NCBI GenBank assembly: GCA_002452515.1
Contig: DKEN01000019.1
Location: 1 to 6,670 of the forward strand
Direction of reading: 5' to 3'
DNA length: 6,670 nucleotides
DNA from: Spartobacteria bacterium UBA6821
GTDB taxonomy: Bacteria; Verrucomicrobiota; Verrucomicrobiia; Chthoniobacterales; UBA6821
Shown here: in pieces, positions 1 to 5,965 of the stretch
How positions within the stretch are numbered: position 1 is the first letter of the stretch
How the letters are laid out: the number at the start of each line of letters is the position of its first letter
Position numbers and translations under genes: made by a program
Notes under the pieces: generated by a model
What the model was told of the DNA's origin: nothing
Database searches by the model: none
Seen by the model: only the letters and a program-made list of their open reading frames with translations

Positions 1-1401
1 CGGATTGTCACCCGTGATCATGATGGTGCGGATACCCATTGCGCGGAAGCGCTCGAATCGGTCGGCGAGTCCACCTTTGACAATATCCTTGAGATAGATC
101 GTTCCGAGAACCGCGGCATCGGAGGCTACTACCAGTGGAGTCCCACCCATGCCAGAGATGTCCTGCACATCCTTCTCAACGGCGTCGGGTAGGTTCGTGC
201 CAATGAAGTTTTTCACCGCCGCAGCAGCACCCTTACGGTAGCAAATGCCATCCATGTCCACTCCGCTCATACGGGTCTGTGCGGTGAAGGGAACGAAGAC
301 AGCGTGGGGTAGCTCGTGCAACTCGCGCCCGCGGAATCCGTATTTCTCCTTGGCCAGTACCACGATACTACGCCCTTCGGGGGTCTCGTCGGCAAGCGAA
401 GCCAACTGGGCAGCTTCGGCAAGTGCTTCCTTGGTCACGCCGGGGGCGGGACGGAACTCGGCAGCCTGTCTGTTACCCAGCGTAATAGTACCTGTCTTGT
501 CGAGTAGAAGGACATCGACATCGCCTGCGGCTTCCACAGCGCGACCGCTCATCGCGAGCACATTCTTCTGCACAAGACGGTCGATACCGGCAATACCGAT
601 TGCGCTCAGCAGACCTCCGATTGTAGTGGGGATCAGACAGACCAGCAGTGCGACGAGCACAGTGATCGAGAAATCAACGCTCTGGTAGCTCCCGTAGGCT
701 TTCATCGACATGAGGACGATGATGAAGATGATCGTGAGCGCCGAGAGCAGGATGGTCAGGGCAATTTCATTCGGGGTTTTCTGGCGTTTGGCTCCCTCGA
801 CAAGACCGATCATCCGGTCCAGGAAGGTTTCGCCAGGATTGGCGGTGATGCTGATTCTGATTTCATCGGAGAGAACACGCGTCCCTCCCGTGACCGCACT
901 CCGGTCACCGCCGCTCTCACGTACCACAGGAGCGGATTCGCCGGTGATCGCGGATTCGTCCACCGTAGCGGCACCTTCGATAATTTCACCATCGCCTGGG
1001 ATGAACTCTCCGGCTTTGACAAGGACGATATCGCCCTTTCTCAGGCTGCTGGAATAGACGATTTCCACAGAGCCATCGGGACGGATGCGCGTGGCTTGGG
1101 TTTCAGTTCTGGCTTTGCGAAGGGTATCCGCTTGGGCCTTGCCGCGACCTTCGGCCATCGCTTCCGCAAAATTGGCGAAGAGCACGGTGAACCAGAGCCA
1201 AAGCGAGATCTGTAGTAGGAAGCCAAAGGAGGCCCCCTGACCGCCGGTGAAGAGCAATACGGTGGTGATCACCGCGCCTACCTCCGTTACGAACATGACT
1301 GGGTTACGAACCATGTGGGCGGGGTTAAGTTTTTTGAAGGACTCTCCGATCGCGGGGATAATGATCGCCGGATCGAAGATGGAATGGGTTTTAGCAGCCA
1401 T
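1..1401 (-). CDS. kdpB: KdpB, K+-transporting P-type ATPase catalytic subunit (5' part, open at left edge)
   Basis: KdpB hydrolyses ATP to power high-affinity K+ uptake through KdpA in the inner-membrane KdpFABC complex. The window holds residues 1-467 of a protein that is usually about 680 aa. Visible in order: a membrane pair at about 35-51 and 58-80, the actuator domain with TGES at 153-156, membrane segments at about 211-231 and 245-270 with the PTTIGG ion-path motif, the phosphorylation motif DKTGTIT with the acceptor Asp at 301, the nucleotide-binding domain with KGA (Lys390), and MITGDNP at the edge. The second P-domain motif and the last membrane helices lie outside. The family's regulatory serine in TGES is present (Ser156). 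The ATG at 1401 gives the usual KdpB N-terminus. It follows kdpA after 41 nt in the same direction, so the two are probably cotranscribed. No Shine-Dalgarno sequence precedes the start (ACAAATTACTCAC-ATG). The identification is essentially certain. Confidence 0.98.
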   Translation of the reverse strand, partial: MAAKTHSIFDPAIIIPAIGESFKKLNPAHMVRNPVMFVTEVGAVITTVLLFTGGQGASFGFLLQISLWLWFTVLFANFAEAMAEGRGKAQADTLRKARTETQATRIRPDGSVEIVYSSSLRKGDIVLVKAGEFIPGDGEIIEGAATVDESAITGESAPVVRESGGDRSAVTGGTRVLSDEIRISITANPGETFLDRMIGLVEGAKRQKTPNEIALTILLSALTIIFIIVLMSMKAYGSYQSVDFSITVLVALLVCLIPTTIGGLLSAIGIAGIDRLVQKNVLAMSGRAVEAAGDVDVLLLDKTGTITLGNRQAAEFRPAPGVTKEALAEAAQLASLADETPEGRSIVVLAKEKYGFRGRELHELPHAVFVPFTAQTRMSGVDMDGICYRKGAAAAVKNFIGTNLPDAVEKDVQDISGMGGTPLVVASDAAVLGTIYLKDIVKGGLADRFERFRAMGIRTIMITGDNP

Positions 1402-1442
1402 GTGAGTAATTTGTAATAGGTGATTATTTTGTGAGCCGTGGC

Positions 1443-3281
1443 TTAGAAGAGTTTTCCCGTAATCATCATGAAGTGTTCGACGACAGGCCCCAGCACGAGC
1501 GCAGGAACAAAGGTGAGTGCTCCGACAAGGAGCACGGTGCCAACCAACAGGCTGGTGAAAAGTCCTCCGGAGACGGGGAAGGTACCGGAACTGGTGGCCA
1601 CCAGTTTCTTGCGGGCAAGAGAGCCGGCCAGCGCCAGGATCGGGATGATCATGGCAAAGCGACCGAAGAGCATCGCCACGGCAAGGGTGTTATTATACCA
1701 GGGAGCATTCGCCGTAAGTCCCGCAAAGGCACTGCCATTATTGCCGGTAGCCGAACTGTAAGCGTAGAGTATCTCACTGAAGCCATGAGGTCCGTTGTTA
1801 TTGGTACCATCGGTCAACTGGTGGGTCACCGGATCGGGCAAGCCGAACTTGCTCATGCAGGCCCAGGCGGAAAGGCCCAGAATGGAGAAGGCCAGGACGA
1901 GGATAACCAACGAGGCCATCTTCATTTCATAGGGCTCGATCTTCTTGCCGAGATACTCGGGGGTGCGTCCCACCATGAGGCCCGCTATGAAGACGGCGAT
2001 GATCACATAAATCAACATGCCATAGAGTCCGGCACCGACGCCGCCAAAGACCACTTCACCCAGCTGGATATTGAGCATGGGTATCAATCCGCCAATCGGA
2101 GTGAAGGAATCGTGCATCGAGTTGACCGCCCCGCAGGAGGCATCGGTCGTAATGGTCGCGAAAAAGGCGGAATTGAAGATGCCAAAGCGGGTTTCCTTAC
2201 CCTCCATGTTGCCGTCGCCAGGATCCACGCCGAGCGCGGCAATGTTGGGATTGCCAGCGGCTTCGTAATGCCAGCAGATCAGGGCACCACCGAGGAAGAT
2301 CACGAACATGGCGCCCCAGACCGCCCATCCGTGGCCCTGGTTTTTCACCATACGGCCCAGATAGTAGGTCAGCGCACTCGGAATCGCGAAGATCGAAAGA
2401 ATTTGCAGGAAGTTCGAGAGTGGGGTCGGGTTCTCGAAAGGATGGGCTGCATTGGCGTTGGTATAGCCGCCGCCATTGGTGCCAAGCATCTTGATAGCAA
2501 CCTGGGAAGCCATCGGGCCCTGGACAATGGTCTGCGCGGTGACTTTTTGATCCACGAGCACCGGCTTACCGTCGGTACTGGTCACGGCATTTCCCTGGGC
2601 ATCGAGCTGGGGCACCTGAGTAGTATAGGGATCTATGAGCGTGGCCGAGTCATACGGCTTGAAGTTCTGAATCATCCCCTGAGAGACAAGCACGACCGCG
2701 AAGACGATGCAGATCGGCAGAAGCAAATAGTAGGTGGAACGCGTGAGATCGACCCAGAAGTTGCCAATCGTTTTGGCAGTATAGCGGGCGATACCCCTCA
2801 CCAAAGCGGCTGCAATCGCAATACCGAGGGCAGCTGAAAAGAAGTTATGAATGGTCAGTGCGACCATCTGCGAGAAATAAGACATCGTGCCCTCGCCACT
2901 GTAGCTCTGCCAGTTCGTGTTCGTGGTGAAGCTGGCAGCAGTATTGAAGGAGAGATCGCCGGTTAATCCCGGAAGTTTCTGGGGATTAAGAAACGCTTGG
3001 AAGGGGAGCACCGCCTGCAGGCGAAGGATGGCGTAGGTGAAGAGAAGGGTGACGAGGCTGAAGAGCAACATCGAGGCAGCGTAACCTTTCCAGTCCTGTT
3101 CCTTCTTGGGATCGACCAAAATCAGTTTGTAGGTAAGGCGCTCCAGCGGCTTGATGATGGGATCGAGAAATGTCTTTCCGTTGACATCCAGCACCTGGCA
3201 AAGGTAGAGGCCAAGCGGTTTGGTAATCGCCAGTAGCACGGCGACATAGAGAATGAGTTGAATCCAACCTGAGCTATTCAT
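1443..3281 (-). CDS. kdpA: KdpA, K+-binding channel-like subunit
   Basis: KdpA is the K+-selective membrane subunit of KdpFABC and descends from the Trk/KcsA channel superfamily. It binds K+ from outside and passes it towards KdpB. The 612-aa protein shows all four pore-loop filters: TTNTNWQ at 119-125, GTNGGG at 267-272, DASCGAVN at about 380-387, and NNGSAFAG at 514-521, separated by hydrophobic helices. The C-terminus has the conserved [12 protein letters not shown] and [14 protein letters not shown] segments. It is longer than E. coli KdpA (557 aa). Part of the difference is a polar insertion at about 208-250 (with [20 protein letters not shown]) before the second filter, in a loop expected to face outside; I recall similar lengths in many non-enteric KdpA proteins. 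It starts 28 nt after kdpF and ends 41 nt before kdpB. No Shine-Dalgarno sequence is seen (CTTAGACTACCC-ATG). A long open frame on the opposite strand is a coding shadow. Confidence 0.98.
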   Translation of the reverse strand: MNSSGWIQLILYVAVLLAITKPLGLYLCQVLDVNGKTFLDPIIKPLERLTYKLILVDPKKEQDWKGYAASMLLFSLVTLLFTYAILRLQAVLPFQAFLNPQKLPGLTGDLSFNTAASFTTNTNWQSYSGEGTMSYFSQMVALTIHNFFSAALGIAIAAALVRGIARYTAKTIGNFWVDLTRSTYYLLLPICIVFAVVLVSQGMIQNFKPYDSATLIDPYTTQVPQLDAQGNAVTSTDGKPVLVDQKVTAQTIVQGPMASQVAIKMLGTNGGGYTNANAAHPFENPTPLSNFLQILSIFAIPSALTYYLGRMVKNQGHGWAVWGAMFVIFLGGALICWHYEAAGNPNIAALGVDPGDGNMEGKETRFGIFNSAFFATITTDASCGAVNSMHDSFTPIGGLIPMLNIQLGEVVFGGVGAGLYGMLIYVIIAVFIAGLMVGRTPEYLGKKIEPYEMKMASLVILVLAFSILGLSAWACMSKFGLPDPVTHQLTDGTNNNGPHGFSEILYAYSSATGNNGSAFAGLTANAPWYNNTLAVAMLFGRFAMIIPILALAGSLARKKLVATSSGTFPVSGGLFTSLLVGTVLLVGALTFVPALVLGPVVEHFMMITGKLF

Positions 3282-3309
3282 GGGTAGTCTAAGTGTAAGG
3301 GGTTTCTAG

Positions 3310-3393
3310 TTAGAATTTTTCCGGACGAATAATCGTGAAGATGAGATAGACGATCAGTCCGAGGGCAATGATTCCGACAGTGGCGTTTTCCAT
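3310..3393 (-). CDS. kdpF: KdpF, small stabilising subunit of the K+ ATPase
   Basis: This 27-aa peptide reads MENATVGIIALGLIVYLI then FTIIRPEKF. It has one hydrophobic helix (about residues 5-22) followed by the RPEKF tail typical of KdpF outside enterics. In E. coli the 29-aa KdpF sits between KdpA and KdpB in the membrane and stabilises the purified complex. Its place directly before kdpA (28-nt gap), on the same strand, matches the canonical kdpFABC order. The ATG at 3393 is the natural start: it gives the expected length and leaves a short polar N-terminus before the helix. The leader ends GAACACACCCATTCC with no Shine-Dalgarno sequence. The call rests on length, helix, tail motif and context together. 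Confidence 0.93.
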   Translation of the reverse strand: MENATVGIIALGLIVYLIFTIIRPEKF

Positions 3394-3455
3394 GGAATGG
3401 GTGTGTTCGTGTGATAAAGCGTTGGCTTTTTTGGGTGTTGGTTACTGATCGTGCG

Positions 3456-3539
3456 TTAGATTTTTTCGCAGATCTTGATGAAGACGAGCATCAGGACAAA
3501 GAATCCGATGGACGCGATGATGTAGGCAGTATCGAGCAT
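3456..3539 (-). CDS. 27-aa single-helix membrane protein upstream of kdpF
   Basis: This short open frame reads MLDTAYIIASIGFFVLMLVF then IKICEKI and stops with TAA. It is one hydrophobic helix (about residues 5-21) with an acidic N-terminal residue and a basic, cysteine-containing C-terminal tail (Lys22, Cys24, Glu25, Lys26), which by the positive-inside rule puts the C-terminus in the cytoplasm. It lies between the kinase (77 nt away) and kdpF (62 nt away) on the same strand. It has the same length as KdpF but a different sequence: it lacks the RPEKF tail and ends in a CE(K/R)(I/L)-like tail. From memory, similar tiny proteins with aromatic residues and a final C-E-R/K-L occur before kdpF in several phyla, usually unannotated; this was not checked. 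Function unknown; an additional small subunit or regulator of Kdp is possible. The leader is A/C-rich without a Shine-Dalgarno sequence. Confidence 0.75.
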   Translation of the reverse strand: MLDTAYIIASIGFFVLMLVFIKICEKI

Positions 3540-3577
3540 GGTGGTTGTTGGTTGGTTTTGGTTGGATCGTTGGTTGG
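3540..3577 (-). promoter_or_regulatory. CCAA-repeat, G-poor leader of the 27-aa gene
   Basis: On the coding strand the 38 nt directly before the small gene contain six CCAA units (for example CCAACCAAC and CCAACCAACAACC) and only one G. It ends ACC-ATG and has no Shine-Dalgarno sequence. The leader of kdpF contains three more CCAA units (between 3421 and 3443). Such unstructured A/C-rich leaders can favour ribosome loading, or can be targets for RNA pairing; neither role is demonstrated here. The repeat pattern is read directly; function is inference. Confidence 0.4.
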
Positions 3578-3616
3578 AGAAAATTCGTTTCTTGAGGACA
3601 AATTATGGAGGAAGGT

Positions 3617-5443
3617 TCAGGCACTTTTTTCCCGTGTGATACCTGGCAAGTTTTGCAGTGCAGGAAGGTCGAAATAGAAGGTGCTTCCCTCTGAAGGCTT
3701 GCTCTTCAGCCCAATCACGCCCCCGTGAGCGATCACGATTTCCTTGGCGATAGCTAGCCCAAGGCCGGCACCACTCGATGCGTCCCCATCGATACGGAAG
3801 AAGCGTTCAAAAACTTTGGTCTGAAGCTCCTTGGGAATACCCCCGCCCTGATCAGTTACAGAGAAGCGAACCATGCCATCCTGGCGGCGGGCCGCCACTT
3901 CCACGCTTTGGCCATAGCGGGAGTGTTTGACCGCATTGGAAACAAGATTGGTGAAGACATGGGAAAGCTGCTCCACATCGGCCCGAACCCCCGGAAGTCC
4001 GTTCTCGATTCCCAGAGTGAGTTTGCAACCATGGGTTTCAGCGAGCTCCTCCAACTCTCCGCTGAGGCATTGCACAAGCGTTCCGGCATTCATCGTTTCC
4101 TGACTCTGCTGGGACTCGCCCGACTCCAACTTGGCCAGATCCAGCATGTTGTTGATCATCCCCAACAACCGCTCAGAGTCTTCACGCGCCGCAAGAAGAA
4201 GCTCCGTCTGCTTCGGATTGAGTGTGCCGATCCGTTCCTCAAGCAGGAGATGCAATCCCATCCGCACGCTGGTGAGAGGAGTCTTCAACTCATGACTCAC
4301 GGTTGAGACAAGGTTGGATTTCACTTCATTGAGCAGTCGCAGACGGGTGATGTCCTGCAGAATCACCGCCGCACCAAAGACGGTTCCCAATTCATCCCGC
4401 ACGCCGATGACGCGGGGAAGCAGGAAGACCTCCTTGTCATCAACACGAAGAACAACACATTTTTCAAACCCGATAGGTAGATAATCCTGCCCGCCTTTGA
4501 GAATATTTTCGGCCTCCTTCTGGATCTCGGTGGGAAGGCTGCCGGTGGAGCCGATTTTGTGCAGGAGGCTCAGAGCAGCAGGATTTGTAAAATTGATCAC
4601 TCCCTGCGGCGTGAGTGCGATAATAGGGTCAGGGAATGCGGAGAAGGTCAGTTCTGTCATGTGACGGGCCTGAAGAATCTGATCGCTTGTCACCTGGCGG
4701 TAAGCGCGCAGTTTTGCCGCCATTTTATTGAACGATTCGGCAAGTTCACCAAGTTCGTCTCTGGAGGCGACCGGAATGGCCTGATCCAGTTTTCCATCTC
4801 CAAGCTCTCTGGAAACCATGGTCAGTGTTTCGATGGGCTGAAGGATCGAGCGTTGTAAGCGGCCAGCGAAGAGGATGGCCGCCACAATACCAGTCACACT
4901 CGCAAAAATCATATACCGGGTGGAGCGGGCACTCAGGTCGCGTGCATCACGATCTGCGGTGACAATATTATCCTGATTCAATGAAATGATCGCCTGAGCC
5001 GTATTCTTGATCTTCGTGAACATCGGCAGGAGGTTCTGAAAATACATTTCTTTCTGGGCTTTCGGATCGGACAGTTTCCAGAATAGTGCTGTCTGCTGGG
5101 AATAGTTGTCGTGCAGCGATGAAATCGTGTTCGCCAAGGTTCCTTCACCTGGCAATGTGATATTGCCCATCTCGGTCTCAAGCCCTTCCTCAAACTTCGG
5201 CAGAGACTCCTCGTAGATTTTTCTTCCCCGCTCTTCCTCGCCCAGAAGGAAGATATTAAGTGCCGAATCCATGCTCTCAGCGGATTCCTTCATTTTTTGG
5301 GCAGCGATAACGCTGCGATAATTCTCCCGCAGCACCACATCCACTTGCGTACCCAACTTGGCAAAAAGGAAGACGGCGTACGCTCCCATCGCCAGAATCA
5401 GGAGAAAAATCGGCGCCAATCCCAGGAAGATGCGGCGTTTCAT
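3617..5443 (-). CDS. Membrane sensor histidine kinase with KinB-like sensor, HAMP, PAS, HisKA and HATPase domains
   Basis: This 608-aa protein senses a signal across the membrane and phosphorylates a response regulator. Domains in order: membrane helix 1 (about 5-27); an extracytoplasmic helical sensor (about 28-175, with LRENYRSVIAAQKMKESAE and NITLPGE, recalling the KinB-type four-helix sensor); membrane helix 2 (about 176-194); HAMP (about 195-248); PAS (about 258-365); HisKA with the phospho-acceptor in VSHELKTPL (His384); and a HATPase domain with N-box FTNLVSNAVKHS (Asn499, Asn503), G1 DQGGGIP (Asp531), F-box VFERFF and G2 GAGLGLAIAKEIV. All catalytic motifs are intact. It is not KdpD: the USP/KdpD N-terminal domains and four-helix membrane block are missing. 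An in-frame TGA 12 nt upstream makes ATG 5443 the first possible ATG. Downstream, 77 nt separate it from the kdp genes with no terminator seen, suggesting cotranscription. The likely partner is the sigma54 activator upstream. The signal is unknown. Confidence 0.93.
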   Translation of the reverse strand: MKRRIFLGLAPIFLLILAMGAYAVFLFAKLGTQVDVVLRENYRSVIAAQKMKESAESMDSALNIFLLGEEERGRKIYEESLPKFEEGLETEMGNITLPGEGTLANTISSLHDNYSQQTALFWKLSDPKAQKEMYFQNLLPMFTKIKNTAQAIISLNQDNIVTADRDARDLSARSTRYMIFASVTGIVAAILFAGRLQRSILQPIETLTMVSRELGDGKLDQAIPVASRDELGELAESFNKMAAKLRAYRQVTSDQILQARHMTELTFSAFPDPIIALTPQGVINFTNPAALSLLHKIGSTGSLPTEIQKEAENILKGGQDYLPIGFEKCVVLRVDDKEVFLLPRVIGVRDELGTVFGAAVILQDITRLRLLNEVKSNLVSTVSHELKTPLTSVRMGLHLLLEERIGTLNPKQTELLLAAREDSERLLGMINNMLDLAKLESGESQQSQETMNAGTLVQCLSGELEELAETHGCKLTLGIENGLPGVRADVEQLSHVFTNLVSNAVKHSRYGQSVEVAARRQDGMVRFSVTDQGGGIPKELQTKVFERFFRIDGDASSGAGLGLAIAKEIVIAHGGVIGLKSKPSEGSTFYFDLPALQNLPGITREKSA

Positions 5444-5465
5444 GATTCGTGGTCACGACAAGCAT

Positions 5466-5478
5466 GGCCTACCCTCCT
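5466..5478 (-). promoter_or_regulatory. Strong Shine-Dalgarno-like site before an ATG out of frame with the kinase
   Basis: The coding strand shows AGGAGGG at 5472-5478, then six bases, then ATG at 5465. That ATG is not in the kinase frame: it opens a 62-codon frame (5277-5465) that overlaps the kinase start. The kinase ATG itself lies 28 nt beyond the purine run, too far for normal pairing. The kinase N-terminus (MKRRIFLGL plus a good membrane helix) looks natural, so a frameshift is unlikely. The overlapping frame resembles no known protein and may be chance, or may act as a leader coupled to kinase translation. Confidence 0.25.
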
Positions 5479-5552
5479 GTGCCGAGCATTCACCTGCGCC
5501 CGCATTCTTTCTGCGGAACGGAGATACTCATCATTGGTCATGCATTATTCTA

Positions 5553-5568
5553 AGCGTGATCCGTGCCA
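5553..5568 (-). promoter_or_regulatory. Candidate sigma54 (-24/-12) promoter for the kinase-kdp operon
   Basis: The minus strand reads TGGCACGGATCACGCT. Compared with the consensus TGGCAC-N5-TTGCW, the -24 block is perfect and the invariant GG and GC are exactly ten bases apart. Only the TT before GC is changed (to AC). The predicted transcript start is near 5542, about 100 nt before the kinase ATG. The neighbouring gene encodes a sigma54 activator, which makes the match more credible. The motif is read directly; promoter activity is inferred. Confidence 0.65.
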
Positions 5569-5614
5569 GGTTTTTTAATAGCACACAAGATCCTTTTATT
5601 CATTATCTTATGTC

Positions 5615-5686
5615 TTTTCATGCAAACCATTTCCTATCCCCAAACCTTGCAATAACGCATGAACATCTCGTTTTCATCATGCAAAA
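5615..5686 (-). repeat. Repeated TTTGCATGA motif in the kinase upstream region
   Basis: On the minus strand TTTGCATGAAAA (5615-5626) recurs as TTTGCATGATGAAAA (5671-5685), the second copy carrying three extra bases. The shared TTTGCATGA cores are 59 bp apart in the same orientation. A further CATGCA lies at 5539-5544 beside the predicted transcript start. Spaced copies of one motif upstream of a sigma54 promoter suit binding sites for an activator, but the motif is short and the region AT-rich. Confidence 0.35.
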
Positions 5687-5694
5687 TTGCAAGG
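5645..5694. promoter_or_regulatory. Interrupted palindrome, candidate enhancer site for the sigma54 activator
   Basis: A perfect 9-bp inverted pair, CCTTGCAAT (5645-5653) and ATTGCAAGG (5686-5694), encloses a second perfect 6-bp pair, GCATGA (5657-5662) and TCATGC (5677-5682). Both pairs share the same centre (5669/5670), so this is one 50-bp dyad with 15 of the 18 outer bases of each arm matching. It lies about 127 bp upstream of the predicted start of the sigma54 promoter, a usual distance for NtrC-type activator sites that work by DNA looping. It is too long-armed and AT-rich to be read as a terminator and has no T-run. Binding by the neighbouring regulator is inferred. Confidence 0.55.
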
Positions 5695-5709
5695 TGAAAA
5701 CTGGCGGCT

Positions 5710-5726
5710 AACGCGTTTAGAGCGTT
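5710..5726. repeat. Short inverted repeat AACGC/GCGTT
   Basis: AACGC (5710-5714) and GCGTT (5722-5726) form an inverted pair around a 7-base spacer. It sits on the border between the AT-rich regulatory stretch and the GC-richer structured stretch. It could be a minor protein-binding site or chance; a five-base arm is weak evidence. Confidence 0.2.
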
Positions 5727-5880
5727 TTAAATAATAGTGTGGCCATCCATTTACGAGTGCCATGGGGTTGGTTGGCAAGGAGCAAGCGAAGCGGTTGTAG
5801 TCGCGGTGCTACACCACCAAACACCCTATGCCACCGCAGAAGGTGTGTGGGAACGCAGCTTCGTCATGCCGAAGGCCGTC

Positions 5881-5911
5881 CCATCATTCCTTCTCAAGGG
5901 ATGGGGGATGG
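5881..5911. other. Hairpin with GGGG bulge
   Basis: On the plus strand CCATC (5881-5885) pairs with GATGG (5907-5911), and ATTCCTT (5886-5892) pairs with AAGGGAT (5896-5902, one G-U pair) around a CTC loop, leaving GGGG bulged on the 3' side. That gives 12 pairs. There is no T-run on either side, so it is not a standard Rho-independent terminator for the activator gene that ends about 55 nt away. Confidence 0.4.
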
Positions 5912-5930
5912 CTGATCCGGGAGGATCGCC
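5910..5930. other. Hairpin GGC-GATCC/GGATC-GCC downstream of the activator gene
   Basis: GGC (5910-5912), a bulged T, and GATCC (5914-5918) pair with GGATC (5923-5927) and GCC (5928-5930) around a GGGA loop, giving eight pairs with one bulge. It lies about 36 nt past the activator stop codon. It overlaps the base of the preceding hairpin by two bases, so the two cannot both form completely. It lacks a T-run; it may help end or protect the activator transcript. Confidence 0.35.
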
Positions 5931-5965
5931 AGACAAAGAATGGCTAGAGAATTACTTAAACCGTT

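Larger units (their letters stand above)
5741..5965. other. GC-richer structured intergenic stretch without a convincing gene
   Basis: This part of the gap between activator and kinase differs in base composition from the AT-rich stretch next to it. I see no gene: the plus-strand frame from 5737 to 6021 has no recognisable domain and runs into the activator gene. It contains GTAG-N8-CTAC at about 5797-5812, and two firmer hairpins described separately. Possibilities are a small RNA, a decayed repeat element, or the trailer of the activator transcript. None can be chosen from the sequence alone. Confidence 0.4.

Noticed and set aside
245..1057. Plus-strand open frames opposite kdpB
   Set aside because: They are serine/threonine-rich shadow frames of a clearly coding minus-strand gene and show no domains.
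1431..2837. 468-codon open frame on the plus strand
   Set aside because: It lies entirely antisense to kdpA, whose filters and membrane helices are unambiguous. Its residue content (rich in G, H, E, R, D) is typical of a shadow frame.
3540..3630. Terminator between the kinase and the kdp genes, suggested by the T-run at 3625-3633
   Set aside because: In the direction of transcription it is an A-run inside the end of the kinase gene, with no GC-rich stem before it.
3644..3656. Plus-strand TGGCA...TTGC resembling a sigma54 promoter
   Set aside because: GG and GC are eight bases apart instead of ten, it lies inside the kinase gene, and it points away from any gene.
5277..5465. Frameshift at the kinase 5' end that would join the SD-bearing ATG to the kinase
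   Set aside because: The kinase already has a normal basic start and membrane helix from ATG 5443, so no missing N-terminus needs explaining.
5443..5552. Possible K+ or c-di-AMP riboswitch in the kinase leader
   Set aside because: The leader is only about 100 nt, and I saw no ydaO-type conserved elements or terminator hairpin.
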